A stretch of 64,000 bases of DNA from NCBI GenBank assembly GCA_014156375.1, contig RQJH01000005.1, forward strand, positions 310,001-374,000, read 5' to 3'. The position numbers and the translations under genes were made by a program. Shown here piece by piece: positions 17,911 to 28,100 of the stretch. The notes beneath the pieces are model-generated. The model saw nothing but the letters and a program-made list of their open reading frames with translations, was not told the origin of the DNA and did not search any database. This DNA comes from Enterobacteriaceae bacterium 89 (GTDB lineage Bacteria > Pseudomonadota > Gammaproteobacteria > Enterobacterales > Enterobacteriaceae). Position 1 is the stretch's first letter. Each line of letters starts with the position of its first letter.

Positions 17911-18612
17911 ATGAAACGTTCTTCCCTGTTTGCTTTCGGGGCGGTTGCCCTTTGTTTCAGCTCTTCTGCTGCTCTCGCTTCCGGCATGGTGCCGGAAAGC
18001 CCGGTGGCGATTATCGATCAGGCCGACGGCGAAGGCTCAATGAACGTGCTGAACACCGACGGCACACCGCTGCTGCTGGTCACCAACCTGCTGAATATCG
18101 ATAACGACAACATCACCAAGCTTGTTTCCGTGACGCCTCCTGCGGCGCGCGTCGAGCCGGGTAAGAAACAGCTGGTGCGTTTTATCATGACCGAGAAAAC
18201 CCCGCTGAAAACCGAGCATCTGGGCCGCGTGACCTTTGAAGGGATCCCGCCGCAGAACAAAGGCGAAAACGTGGTGCGCATGTCGATTCGCCAGAATCTG
18301 CCGGTGCTCATTCGCCCGGCGGGCCTGGTGAAAGACGCCACGCCGTGGACACACCTGAGCTGGAAAATGAACGGCAGCCAGCTGACGGCGCAAAACGATT
18401 CTCCGTACGTGGTGCGCTTTAGCCCCGAAGTGACGACGCTGCCGGATAACGCCACCTGGTCGATGCCGGAAACTTACATTCTGCCGGGCAAAACGGCGAC
18501 GTTTTCTCTGACCAAGGGGAAAACCTCCGGCGCGGCGACTCAGGTGCGCATTATTCCAACCAATACCTGGGGCTTCAGCGAGAAGAGCTATGACGCGCAG
18601 GTTGCGCGGTAA
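17911..18612 (+). CDS. Periplasmic chaperone of the DUF1120 fimbrial system (YhcA-like)
   Basis: 233 aa. Signal peptide ends ALASG. PapD-like fold with the first-domain pattern PPAARVEPGKKQLVRFI and the anchoring Lys/Arg region RQNLPVLIRPAG. It lacks the FW.N.LEVPPKP block of the chaperones at 9430 and 13809, so it belongs to a different chaperone-usher clade. It is 5 nt from the usher start and heads the assembly unit. Confidence 0.88.
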   Translation: MKRSSLFAFGAVALCFSSSAALASGMVPESPVAIIDQADGEGSMNVLNTDGTPLLLVTNLLNIDNDNITKLVSVTPPAARVEPGKKQLVRFIMTEKTPLKTEHLGRVTFEGIPPQNKGENVVRMSIRQNLPVLIRPAGLVKDATPWTHLSWKMNGSQLTAQNDSPYVVRFSPEVTTLPDNATWSMPETYILPGKTATFSLTKGKTSGAATQVRIIPTNTWGFSEKSYDAQVAR

Positions 18613-18617
18613 TCGCC

Positions 18618-20999
18618 ATGAAGATTTTTGTTCCCGTTGGCCTGTCGGTCAGCCTGCTGTGCGGTACTCCGCAGGCGCTGGCGGAGGAGAGCACCGAGTT
18701 TGATAGCGAAACGCTGAAAGCACAGGGGCTGCCGGTGGCGCTGGCAAAGCAGTTCGCCACCGCCCCGCGCTTTCTGCCCGGTTCCGCCACCGTTGAACTG
18801 AAGGTGAACGGTGACAGCCGGGGTCGCTACGACATCACCTTCGATAAGCAAGGGCAGCCCTGCGTCAATGAGGCGCTGATCGCCGCTGCCGGGTTGCTGA
18901 AACCGCGTGGCATCAAGCCGGACAGCTGTTTTGACCTGAAAAAAGCGTGGCCGCAGGCGGAGTGGAACCTTGAGCCCGCCGACTCGCGCGTGGAGCTGGT
19001 GGTGCCGCAGGAGGCCATCGACAAAGAAGCCGACACCGAAACCCAGTGGCAGCACGGCGGGGTGGCGGGACTGCTGAATTACGATGCGCAGTACAGCGGT
19101 TCGACGGGGACTTCTGCCGGGCTTGAGTTTATACAGGTCGGCAGCGAGGCAGGCTTCAACGCCGGAGACTGGATTTTTCGCAGCCGCCAGACGTTCAGCC
19201 GCTTTAACGGCGTGGACGATTTTCGTCACGATGCAGCCTACGCTCAGCGCACCTTTGTCGGGCCGAAGAAGGTTTTCCAGGCCGGGCAAATTAACCTCAG
19301 CAACTCTCTGTTTGGCGCAGGCCAGGTGCTGGGCATGCAGATGTTCCCCGAGCAGGCGCTGACCGGCACCAGCGGCGGGCCGGGGCTGGTGGAAGGCGTG
19401 GCCGACAGCCAGTCGGTAGTGGAAGTGCGTCAGTCCGGTGCGCTGGTCTACAGCACCACGGTGCCCGCCGGGCCGTTCCGTCTGCAGGGCTTTCCGCTGC
19501 TGAATACCCGCACCGATTTACAGGTGACATTGACCGGCAGTAACGGCAGTAAACGCCAGTTTATTGTGCCTGCCTCCGCGCTGCTGCTGAACGGTTCCGC
19601 CGTGGCACCGGGCCTGTCGTTTGGCGTTGGTAAGATGGATCAAAACGGCAGCGAGGATTCGCCGATGGTGGCGACGATGGCGAGCGGCTGGGCGCTGGCT
19701 CCCGGTGCGGTGCTGAGCGGCGGGGCGTTCGCCTCCGATCCGTGGCGGGCATTAGGCAGTGAGCTCAATGCCCAGCTGTGGCAGCAAAGTCAGCTCAACG
19801 TGCAGATGATTGGTTCGCAGGATACCCGTCATTCAAGCCAGGGCATCCAGGGGAACCTGACGTTCAGCCAGCCGCTGACCGATACGGTCACCGCGAGCTT
19901 CAACGCCCTGCGTCAGACCTACGGCTACCGCGAACTGAATGATGCGCTGACCCACGACTCGCAGGGAATGTACGGGCGTACCCGAGATCAGTATGGACTC
20001 GGCCTTGGATGGTCACTGATGCAAACGGGTAGCCAGACGCTTTCCTGGGCACAAAGCCGCACCTTTGATGGCGATGCGATCACCTATCTGCGCGCCAGCT
20101 GGAGCAAAGCCTTTGGCCGCAGCTATGTGGGGCTGAGTCTTGAGAAAGACAGCGGCGGACGGCATTCCCAGGGCGATAAACGGGCCTATCTGTCGGTGAG
20201 CGTGCCGTTTGGCGATGGCAGCAATATCAGCAGCTATCTCAGCACCAGCGAGCACAGCGCGCGCGGCGGGGTGCGTTACAGCAGCCGCAGCAGTCAGGAT
20301 CGCGGCTGGTCGATTGCCGCCGACCGCGATTTCCGTGGTCACAGCAGCTCGGCGACGGCGACAGTCGATCAGGTCACGCCCGTCAGCCAACTGAGCGGCA
20401 GCGTCAGCAGTGATTCAAACCATTACACCAGCTACTACGGGCGTGCGAGTGGCTCGCTGGTGGCGCACGGCGGGGGGATCACGTCTTCACCTTATGCGGT
20501 GAGTGATACCTTCGGTATCGCCAAAGTAGGCAAGGAAAGAGGGATTCGTCTTGAAACGCCCGGCGGCCCAACCTGGACTGACGGCAGCGGCTATGCGGTG
20601 ATCCCATCCATCGGCGGCTTCCAGAAATCGACCATTCAGGTGGACACCCGCACGCTGCCGAAAAATGTCGATATCGCTAACGGCTGGGGGGAAACCGAAG
20701 CCGCTCGCGGTGCCGTAAGCCATCTTAATTTTGCCGTGGTTCGTAATCGCCGCGTGCTGGTCACTATGACGGATGCGCAGGGCAAGCCTGTGCCATACAG
20801 CGCGGCAGTGTTTAACAGCGCCGGGCAGTTCGTCACCGTGGTCGATGAAAAAGGGCGGGCGTTTATTACCGATGCGGACAACGCCGGAAAACTGGATGTG
20901 CAAAGTTCCGGTAAGACGATTTGTAGTGTGGCGCTGGATCTGCCTGAGCAGGCCCCGACCAATGAACTGTTTGAAACGGCAAATGCCGTCTGTCGCTGA
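18618..20999 (+). CDS. Outer-membrane usher of the DUF1120 fimbrial system
   Basis: 793 aa. Signal peptide (MKIFVPVGLSVSLL...ALA), N-terminal domain, barrel with usher hallmarks (RVELVVPQE; GPFRLQGFPLLN), and C-terminal domains ending in a cysteine pair (KTICSVALDL ... ANAVCR). Slightly shorter than FimD-type ushers, as in YhcD-like proteins. Only 5 nt separate it from the chaperone stop, implying coupling. Confidence 0.9.
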   Translation: MKIFVPVGLSVSLLCGTPQALAEESTEFDSETLKAQGLPVALAKQFATAPRFLPGSATVELKVNGDSRGRYDITFDKQGQPCVNEALIAAAGLLKPRGIKPDSCFDLKKAWPQAEWNLEPADSRVELVVPQEAIDKEADTETQWQHGGVAGLLNYDAQYSGSTGTSAGLEFIQVGSEAGFNAGDWIFRSRQTFSRFNGVDDFRHDAAYAQRTFVGPKKVFQAGQINLSNSLFGAGQVLGMQMFPEQALTGTSGGPGLVEGVADSQSVVEVRQSGALVYSTTVPAGPFRLQGFPLLNTRTDLQVTLTGSNGSKRQFIVPASALLLNGSAVAPGLSFGVGKMDQNGSEDSPMVATMASGWALAPGAVLSGGAFASDPWRALGSELNAQLWQQSQLNVQMIGSQDTRHSSQGIQGNLTFSQPLTDTVTASFNALRQTYGYRELNDALTHDSQGMYGRTRDQYGLGLGWSLMQTGSQTLSWAQSRTFDGDAITYLRASWSKAFGRSYVGLSLEKDSGGRHSQGDKRAYLSVSVPFGDGSNISSYLSTSEHSARGGVRYSSRSSQDRGWSIAADRDFRGHSSSATATVDQVTPVSQLSGSVSSDSNHYTSYYGRASGSLVAHGGGITSSPYAVSDTFGIAKVGKERGIRLETPGGPTWTDGSGYAVIPSIGGFQKSTIQVDTRTLPKNVDIANGWGETEAARGAVSHLNFAVVRNRRVLVTMTDAQGKPVPYSAAVFNSAGQFVTVVDEKGRAFITDADNAGKLDVQSSGKTICSVALDLPEQAPTNELFETANAVCR

Positions 21000-21011
21000 C
21001 CGGAGTGAAAG

Positions 21012-21566
21012 ATGAAAACGTTACTGGCATTAGTGATATTTGTTGTGACCCGCCCGCTGTGGGCGGCGATGCCCGATCAACCGACGCTGCCCGTCGATCC
21101 GCGCTGTACGCTTTCCGTTGGAAACAGCGAAATTGACTACGGTCGTCAGTCGCGAGGGCAGCTTCAGCTTAGCGGCAGCACTTACTCACCCGGCAAACGG
21201 GTGATGCTGCTGAGCGTTATCTGCCCGGCACCGCGGGTGATGACCCTGGCGGTGCAGGGCGAGCGCGCCCGCGACGGCAGTCTCAGCTACGGCGAGAACG
21301 GCAGATTACGCGTGCGGATCCGGGATGCGCAGCTGGATGGCCATCCCGTTGAACTTCGGGATATCTCCCACGGTCAGCCGCCGTCGCAGTCTGTGCTGCC
21401 TCTGAAGGCTGACAGCAGAATTGAAGTCACGCAAAACGGGCTGCCGGTGAGCGGTAAAACCCTGACCGCACAGCTGGAGCTTTTGCCTGAACTCTCTATG
21501 GAAGAGGCGACGGTGAATCGCTCAACCGAATTTCAGTCCCGATTTTCACTGGATGTGATCAACTGA
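21012..21566 (+). CDS. Minor fimbrial subunit (YhcF/DUF1120-like)
   Basis: 184 aa. Signal peptide ends WAAM. RCTLSVGNSEIDYGRQSRGQL recalls the C-x-P/L-x-DYG core of DUF1120, and SVICPAP gives the second cysteine. Shorter and more divergent than the tandem copies. It ends the operon just before a strong terminator. It could be the tip or adaptor subunit; no separate adhesin gene is present in this cluster. Confidence 0.72.
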   Translation: MKTLLALVIFVVTRPLWAAMPDQPTLPVDPRCTLSVGNSEIDYGRQSRGQLQLSGSTYSPGKRVMLLSVICPAPRVMTLAVQGERARDGSLSYGENGRLRVRIRDAQLDGHPVELRDISHGQPPSQSVLPLKADSRIEVTQNGLPVSGKTLTAQLELLPELSMEEATVNRSTEFQSRFSLDVIN

Positions 21567-21577
21567 ATGTCCTTTTT

Positions 21578-21611
21578 CACCCTGGCTCCCCGTTTAGCCA
21601 GGGTGCTTTTT
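21578..21611 (+). terminator. Intrinsic terminator ending the DUF1120 fimbrial operon
   Basis: Perfect 10-bp stem CACCCTGGCT / AGCCAGGGTG with CTTTTTCT after it, 11 nt past the stop. It places the autotransporter in its own transcription unit. Confidence 0.92.
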
Positions 21612-21625
21612 CTCTCCGCCAATAC

Positions 21626-21638
21626 GTAATTTCCTACA
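21626..21638 (+). promoter_or_regulatory. Motif GTAATTTCCTACA upstream of the autotransporter
   Basis: Identical at 12 of 13 positions to GTAATCTCCTACA at 24406-24418, upstream of the BvgA/EvgA-like regulator. Both lie about 90 nt before their start codons (87 and 94 nt between). Candidate binding site for that regulator. A degenerate CTGACA element (21655-21660) follows. Confidence 0.5.
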
Positions 21639-21725
21639 CCCGGGTAATTGCCCGCTGACAGAGTCCTCCCCGCCTGATTCCTTATTGTTGCTTTCGTAAC
21701 TTCTCTTGTATGAAAGGACTTTTCT

Positions 21726-24197
21726 ATGGCACTGAAACCTTCGTTTCTGACTCAATGCTGCCTGCTGGCGATGGCGGCAGGCTCTGTCCCTGCACTGGCC
21801 AATGTGCAGATCGGCGGGGTTGTCATTGGCAATCAGGACCAGACGCTGTCGGGCGTCGATGTTGTGACTCATGGCAGCGAACGTGCCATTGAGGTCTATA
21901 ACCCCGATCGCAGCGGGCATGGCAGTATCACGCTGAGCAGCGGCAACGTTAGCAGTGAAAACGGTGATGCTATTTACCTGCTGAGCGGCACGGCAAACCT
22001 CACTGATGTGAATATCGATACCGGCGGCAAGGGTATCAACATCAATAACTACTCCAACGCCGACCTTCTGAATACCCATGTCACCACCAACGGGCAATAC
22101 GCCGATGGACTGTGGCTGGCAATGGATCAGTCCAACGCGGCGGTGAATAACAGCAGCTTTGCGACTACCGGCGACACTGCGCACGCGTTCAATGCCCAGT
22201 ACGGCAAGGCAACGCTCAACAACAGCAAGCTCAGCACCAGCGGGCAGGGCAGCTACGGCCTGTACACGGAAAACGAAGTCAGCGGCAGCGGTAACACCAT
22301 CGTCACCAAAGGCGACAGTGGCTTTGGTGTTTTCGCGGCTCGTGGCGGGAAAATCAATCTTAGCGACACGAGTGTGACCACCGAAGGTAAAGGGACGGCG
22401 GCGCTGCTGTCGTATGTGGATTCAGTCATCAGTGGCGATAACCTGAACGTGAGCGCCAGCGGTGACAGCAGCCCTGCGGCGTGGGTCAGCGAAGGTCGAC
22501 TTGATCTGAAAAACAGCCATCTCAGCGCGAGCGGTGAGAGCGGGGCCGGGCTGCTGATTAGCGACTCCTCAGCCTCCGGGAAGCCGAGTGTGATCACGCT
22601 GGATAACACCCTGGTGAATGCGACAAATGGGCCGGTGGTTCAGATTAACAGCAACGTGCTGGCGGGCATTGACGTCAGCAACAACAGCCATCTCAGTGGA
22701 GATGTGCGTTCTGACACCAGCAGCCGCGCGATTCTGGCGCTCAGCAGCAACTCATCGCTGGCAGGGGCGGTCAATGGGCTGAATCAGCTGAGCCTCGACA
22801 ACAGCAGCCGCTGGCTGGTAACCGGCAACTCGCAGTTCAACGCCCTTCATAGCGACGGCGACGTGGTGTTCCAGCCTGCGGGCAATAACTTCAAAACCCT
22901 GACGCTGAAGGCTTTCGACGGCGATGGCAGCGTAAGTATGCAGGGTGATATCGCCGCTCTGCGCGCTGACCACATCACGATTACCGATCAAGACAGCGGC
23001 AATCATTTGCTGAGCTACGGTAACCACGGCAAAGATCCGACCAACCCGGATAACGTGCTGCCGCTGGTGACCACCAGTAAAAACAGCAGTTCGCAGTTCC
23101 AACTGGCGGGCGGTGCCGTAGATGCCGGGGCGTTCACCTATCACCTTGAGCAGCGTGGCGATGAGTGGGTGCTGGCGGCGAAACGTGTGGGTGACGGCGG
23201 TGATAACAGCGGTGGTGACAACAGCGGTGGCGATGCAGGCGGCAATGGCTCTGATAATGGTGCTGGCGGCAAAGGTCCATATCTGCCGTCGCCAACGGCG
23301 GCGACCGCACTCGGGATTGTTAATGCTCTGCCAACCGCCTGGTACAGTGAACTCAGCACGCTGCGTAGTCGTATGGGTGAACTGCGTAAAGGCAATCGGG
23401 ATGGCGGCGTGTGGGCGCAAACGATCGGCGGCGCGACTCAGGTGGATAACCACGCGGGCGTAGCCTATCGCCAACAGCATGAAGGGGTTAACGTCGGTGT
23501 CGACTCTTCCCATGAGGTGGAAAATGGCCGGGTCATCGCCGGGCTGTTCAGCGGGATTGGCAACAGCGACCTGCACTTTGCCAGCGGCAGCAGCGGACGC
23601 GTGAACAGCTTCTTCATCGGCAGCTACGCCAGCTGGCTCAGCGACGAGGGCTGGTTCAGCGATGCGGTGCTGAAGCTTAACAACTTCAACAGCACGGCCG
23701 ATGCACGAATGTCAGATGGCTCTCGTTCACGTGGTGGTTACAGCGTGCCGTCGCTGGGCGTGTCGCTGGAGGGCGGTCGCCACATTGAGTTTGCCAACGA
23801 CTGGTTTATCGAACCTTCCGTACAGCTCGCCGCGATGTGGAGCAAGAACGATCGCTTCTCCTTCGATAACGGCCTGCAGGCTGAAAGCGGCAGCGCCCGT
23901 TCGAAACAGGCCGCCATTCATGGCGTAATAGGTAAAAACGTCACTCTGGCGAACGGCATGCTGCTTCAGCCGTGGCTGCGTGTTTCCGCGATTGAGGAAA
24001 TGGAGAAGAACAATCAGATGAAGATCAACGGGTATGCGTTTAACAACGATCTGGCGGGAACCCGTGGCGAGGCCACTCTGGGTCTGGCGGCGCAGGTGAA
24101 TGCCGATACTCAGCTGTATGCAGAAGCGGGAAGCGGTGCCGGACGTCACATCGAAATGCCGTGGCATGCCGCCGCGGGTGTGCGCTGGAGCTGGTAA
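21726..24197 (+). CDS. Pertactin-like autotransporter adhesin (type Va secretion)
   Basis: 823 aa. Signal peptide ends PALA before NVQIGG. The passenger (about 26-485) is a right-handed beta-helix type sequence with many short repeats (NVSSENGDAIYLLSGTANLT pattern). A Gly/Asn/Asp-rich linker (about 488-516) precedes the 12-strand translocator barrel (from about GVWAQTIGG, residue 560) ending in the aromatic GVRWSW. Similar passengers occur in pertactin-family adhesins. No protease triad seen. AAAGGAC Shine-Dalgarno. It sits between a fimbrial operon and a BvgAS-like system. Confidence 0.92.
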   Translation: MALKPSFLTQCCLLAMAAGSVPALANVQIGGVVIGNQDQTLSGVDVVTHGSERAIEVYNPDRSGHGSITLSSGNVSSENGDAIYLLSGTANLTDVNIDTGGKGININNYSNADLLNTHVTTNGQYADGLWLAMDQSNAAVNNSSFATTGDTAHAFNAQYGKATLNNSKLSTSGQGSYGLYTENEVSGSGNTIVTKGDSGFGVFAARGGKINLSDTSVTTEGKGTAALLSYVDSVISGDNLNVSASGDSSPAAWVSEGRLDLKNSHLSASGESGAGLLISDSSASGKPSVITLDNTLVNATNGPVVQINSNVLAGIDVSNNSHLSGDVRSDTSSRAILALSSNSSLAGAVNGLNQLSLDNSSRWLVTGNSQFNALHSDGDVVFQPAGNNFKTLTLKAFDGDGSVSMQGDIAALRADHITITDQDSGNHLLSYGNHGKDPTNPDNVLPLVTTSKNSSSQFQLAGGAVDAGAFTYHLEQRGDEWVLAAKRVGDGGDNSGGDNSGGDAGGNGSDNGAGGKGPYLPSPTAATALGIVNALPTAWYSELSTLRSRMGELRKGNRDGGVWAQTIGGATQVDNHAGVAYRQQHEGVNVGVDSSHEVENGRVIAGLFSGIGNSDLHFASGSSGRVNSFFIGSYASWLSDEGWFSDAVLKLNNFNSTADARMSDGSRSRGGYSVPSLGVSLEGGRHIEFANDWFIEPSVQLAAMWSKNDRFSFDNGLQAESGSARSKQAAIHGVIGKNVTLANGMLLQPWLRVSAIEEMEKNNQMKINGYAFNNDLAGTRGEATLGLAAQVNADTQLYAEAGSGAGRHIEMPWHAAAGVRWSW

Positions 24198-24202
24198 TAA
24201 CA

Positions 24203-24229
24203 GGAGCCGGTTTAACCGGCTCCACTTTT
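24203..24229 (+). terminator. Intrinsic terminator after the autotransporter
   Basis: GGAGCCGGTT-T-AACCGGCTCC followed by ACTTTT. Next to it is another perfect 8-bp inverted repeat, TTCTGGAA-N6-TTCCAGAA (24228-24249). Confidence 0.85.
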
Positions 24230-24399
24230 CTGGAAAGAATATTCCAGAATGATGCTTATTCTTTCTGAGCCACTAATTAATAATTCTTCATTTATTCTAA
24301 ATAATTCGTCGGATTATATTTAGTGTAATGACTATTTAAGCAAATAAATCCTAGTTTTATTAAGGTCTTATCTGTTTCCAGAAATAGAAAGCAGTTAGA

Positions 24400-24419
24400 C
24401 TGTAAGTAATCTCCTACAG
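24400..24419 (+). promoter_or_regulatory. Candidate autoregulatory site before the BvgA-like gene
   Basis: CTGTA-N10-TACAG dyad containing GTAATCTCCTACA (24406-24418), the near-twin of the motif before the autotransporter. The rest of the 315-nt gap between the autotransporter and the regulator is AT-rich and holds no gene. Confidence 0.45.
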
Positions 24420-24512
24420 ACGCCCTGCAAATCGAAACGCTATCTTGAACAAACTTAATCCATCCTGCCCTGGTAAGACCTGTTATCGATGTTTTCAGGA
24501 GATCGGAACATT

Positions 24513-25130
24513 ATGAAAAAAGTGCTTATTGTTGACGATCACCCTGTTATTCGTTTTGCTGTGAAAACCCTGTTAGAACGTTCAAATATGATTGTCGTGG
24601 CCGAAACTGATAACGGCGTGGATGCGGTGCAGAAAACCCGTGACCTGGCTCCCGATTTGGTCCTGCTGGATATTGGCTTGCCAAAGATTGATGGTTTTCA
24701 GGTGCTTGAGCGCCTGCGGGCGCTGGCACGACCGCAAAAGATTCTGGTGTTAACGTCGCAGGCCAGCGCCCACTTCGCTGAACGCTGTCGCCAGGCCGGG
24801 GCCGATGGCTTTGTGACGAAAACCGATGACCTTAGCGAATTAATGGAAGCGATCCGTATAGTGATGCGCGGCTACAGTTTTTTCACCCGTGAAGTTCACT
24901 CCCTGGGAAGCGGGTATGGTGATGACAGTAAACTGCTGAGTGATCTTTCCGACAGGGAATTAAGCGTGCTGATCCTGATTGCCAAAGGGATGGGAAATAA
25001 ACAAATTGGCGATCATTTGCTGCTCAGTGAAAAAACAATCAGTACCTATAAGCATCGTTTAAAGCAGAAACTCAACGCGCAAACGTTAATTGAACTTATC
25101 GATTTTGCCCGCCGCAACCAATTAATTTAG
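24513..25130 (+). CDS. BvgA/EvgA-family response regulator
   Basis: 205 aa. Receiver domain with acid pair Asp8/Asp9, phospho-acceptor Asp53 (LVLLDIGLP), Thr81 and Lys103. C-terminal LuxR-type helix-turn-helix (about 140-200; LSDRELSVLILIAKGMGNKQ, SEKTISTYKHRLKQKL). ATG 24513 follows CAGGAG; an upstream in-frame ATG at 24489 would add eight residues ahead of the receiver. The stop is 8 nt before the hybrid kinase start, the standard evgAS/bvgAS arrangement. It should be phosphorylated by that kinase and bind promoters nearby. Confidence 0.93.
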   Translation: MKKVLIVDDHPVIRFAVKTLLERSNMIVVAETDNGVDAVQKTRDLAPDLVLLDIGLPKIDGFQVLERLRALARPQKILVLTSQASAHFAERCRQAGADGFVTKTDDLSELMEAIRIVMRGYSFFTREVHSLGSGYGDDSKLLSDLSDRELSVLILIAKGMGNKQIGDHLLLSEKTISTYKHRLKQKLNAQTLIELIDFARRNQLI

Positions 25131-25138
25131 GCCCTCTG

Positions 25139-28100
25139 ATGAAGAAATTCCTGCTGGCGCTGGCTCTCCTGCTGCTGGTTCCTTCCGTGTGGGCAGAGGA
25201 GTATCAGCTTCTGCCCCGCGTCTCCGTGCACGACCTGCCGCCGCTATCCCTTTCCGTCAGCGAGCGAAGTTGGATCGCGCACAAAAAAGAGATGCGAATG
25301 GGGATACTGCGTTACGACTCCCCTCCTTATGGCATGCTCAATTTACGTCATGAGTATGAAGGGATGAGCGCCGATTATGCCTGGCTGGTCGCTCATCAGC
25401 TTGGGCTGCCGGTGCGCGTAAGCCAGTTTGATTCCCCCGAGGCCGCCAGTGCTGCTTTAGCCAGTGGTGATATTGATTTTATCCCTTCGGTCAACGTCAT
25501 CAGAGACGACAGCCGTCTCGTCTTCTCCGTGCCCTATGCCAGCGAAAAACCAGTGCTGGTGGTTGATAGCAACGACAAACAGCCACTGCCGCCAGATATG
25601 GACAAAGTTCGGGTGGCGATGGTTCGCGAGTACCGCTCATTGACGGAGTTGAAGCGCTATTGCCCAAAAGCGAAGTTCCAGTTTTATGACAATTACCAGG
25701 ATGCGCTCAGCGCCGTTTCGTTTGGGCACGCGCGGGCTTATGTCGGAAACAGCTATTCAGTGAGCCACAATTTGCTGAACAACTTGCGGGTAGCGAACTA
25801 CAGCCCTTTTCCGGCAAAGGACATTGGTTTTGCACTGAGTCGGCGCGACCCTCAGCTGTTGGCTCTGTTTAACCTCGCGTTGAGCAAAATTCCTCAAGAG
25901 GAACGGGTGGATATTATGCGTCAGTGGCAGCCTGGCCTTGTCAGCCTCGACCAGTCGCAGACGTCACCGGAGTTCAGTGAGGATGAAAAGCGTTGGATGA
26001 AAGCACATTCGACCATCAACGTAATTATCTTTAGCCGGGGTAATGCAGCCCCGGTCGCCTTTCTCGATGAAAACGGCATGTTACGCGGAATGGTGGGAGA
26101 TCTGCTGGCGATTGCGGCTCTGAAAACCGGGCTGCACTTTAGTTTTTCGACCGTGAAAACGACCAGTGAGATGCTGCTAATGGTGAAGTCAGGCGAGGCC
26201 GACATGCTCGCCTCATTGACGCCCAGCCCGGAACGGATGATGACATTGTTGTTTACCCGGCCCTATTTGCGTAATGCCTTTGCTCTGGTCGTGAACAGCC
26301 ATCGCAGCGATATTCAGGCTCTGCCCGATTTGCGCGGCAAGACGCTCGCAATTATTAAAAATAACTGGCTTGAGGCGTGGGCGCGCCAGAACAACGTTCG
26401 TATCCTTCAGGTAGAAAACCAGCATCAGCTCCTCAGCAGCGTGGTGCGTGGCCAAGCCGATGCGGCGGTAGGTATTCTGCTGATGGCCGATTATCAGATA
26501 AACACCCATTTCCTGGGCAAGCTGAAAATAGTCACCACGATGGGTGAGCAGCCCGCCTGGCTCTCCTTTGGCGTGGGCAAGTCTGAACCGATACTGCGCG
26601 ATATTCTCGATAAAGTGCTGCTCTCTATTCCGCCCGTTGAGATGGAAAACATGGCTAACCGTTGGCGGCCCAACGATCTGGTGGTGGTGGATAACGCCTG
26701 GCTGCGCCAGCGCCCGGTGGTGATCACCAGCGCTTTTTTTGTCCTGTTGCTGGTGGTGAGCCTGATTATCTGGGCGCTTTTGCTGCGCCGTGAAATTCGC
26801 CGCAAAGCGCTTTTGCGTCGCCAGCTTAACGATCAGCTCGCGCAGCTGCGCACGCTGGTTACGAGCATGCCGTTTCCGGTTTCCCTGCGCGATCGGGAAG
26901 GGCGTCTGACTTACTGTAACCAGCGCTATCTGATTGAAACCGGCGTGAGCTGGGAAGACGCATTGGGAAAAACGATGGTCGAGCTGCCCGGTCTGCGCCA
27001 TCCCGATCAGGCAGCTTTTTATCATCGTCAGGTGCTGGAGGTGATTGCCACCGGCAATGCCATTATGGAGGACCGGCGCTACGAGCTTTGGGATAATCCG
27101 AACAGCTCGATTGGTATCACGGTGTTCCAGTGGATGCAGCCTTATCACGACAGCGATGGCAACGTCGCCGGGATCATTGGCGGCTGGCTGGATATCTCTG
27201 AGCGGGAAGCGTTGTTTGAGGAGCTGCGCGAAGCCAAGCGCCGCGCAGAGGATTCTAACCGTGCCAAATCGGTCTTCCTCTCGACAATGAGCCATGAAAT
27301 TCGCACGCCGATGAATGCCATTATCGGCATGCTGGATATGGCGCTGAAGAAAGGGCAGCGCGGTGAACACGATTTGAAGGCGCTGGAAGTGGCTTCTGAG
27401 TCTGCCGAAAGCCTGGTCGGATTGATTGGCGATATTCTTGATTTATCTCGTATTGAAGGCGGTCAGCTGGACTATCACCCTGAGCCGGTGTGCCTGGGAC
27501 GGCTTATTGACAACCTGATGAAGGTCTTTCAGGGGCTGGCGATAGACAAAAACATCACTCTGAGCCATCACCTTCCTGCGACCGGCCTGCCACGGGTGAT
27601 AGCTGACCCGTTGCGTATTAAGCAGGTGCTGTCCAATCTCCTCAGCAATGCCATTAAATTTACCGATCGGGGAGGGGTGACCTTGACCCTGCAACAGACG
27701 CAGACCAACGAAACAGGCAAAGTTGGTTTTCAAATTGAGGTGCAGGACAGCGGGATAGGCATCGACGCTGCTCAGCAGGCGGCGCTTTTTCATCCTTTCG
27801 GTCAGGCGGAGAATCGCCGTTCCGGAACCGGTCTTGGCTTATACATCAGCCGTAATATCTGTGAAGACATGGGCGGCATGCTGACCCTGACGTCAGAGAA
27901 AGGCGTGGGCACCCGCGTTTGCGCCACATTAACGTTGCCCGCGGTGGGCGATGAAGTGAACGTGGAGGCTTACGTTGAGTCCGAAGAGACACCCCTGCCT
28001 ACGCTGAATGTGCTGGTGGTGGATGATAACGCTGCCAACCGCATGCTGCTGTCGCGGCAACTTAACTGGCTTGGGCAGCAGGCGGTGCTCGCCGCCGATG

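Noticed and set aside
15238..17911. Exact 16-nt steps in the motif-to-start distances (82, 98, 114 nt)
   Set aside because: Interesting number pattern, but with three cases and a start choice involved it is most likely chance.
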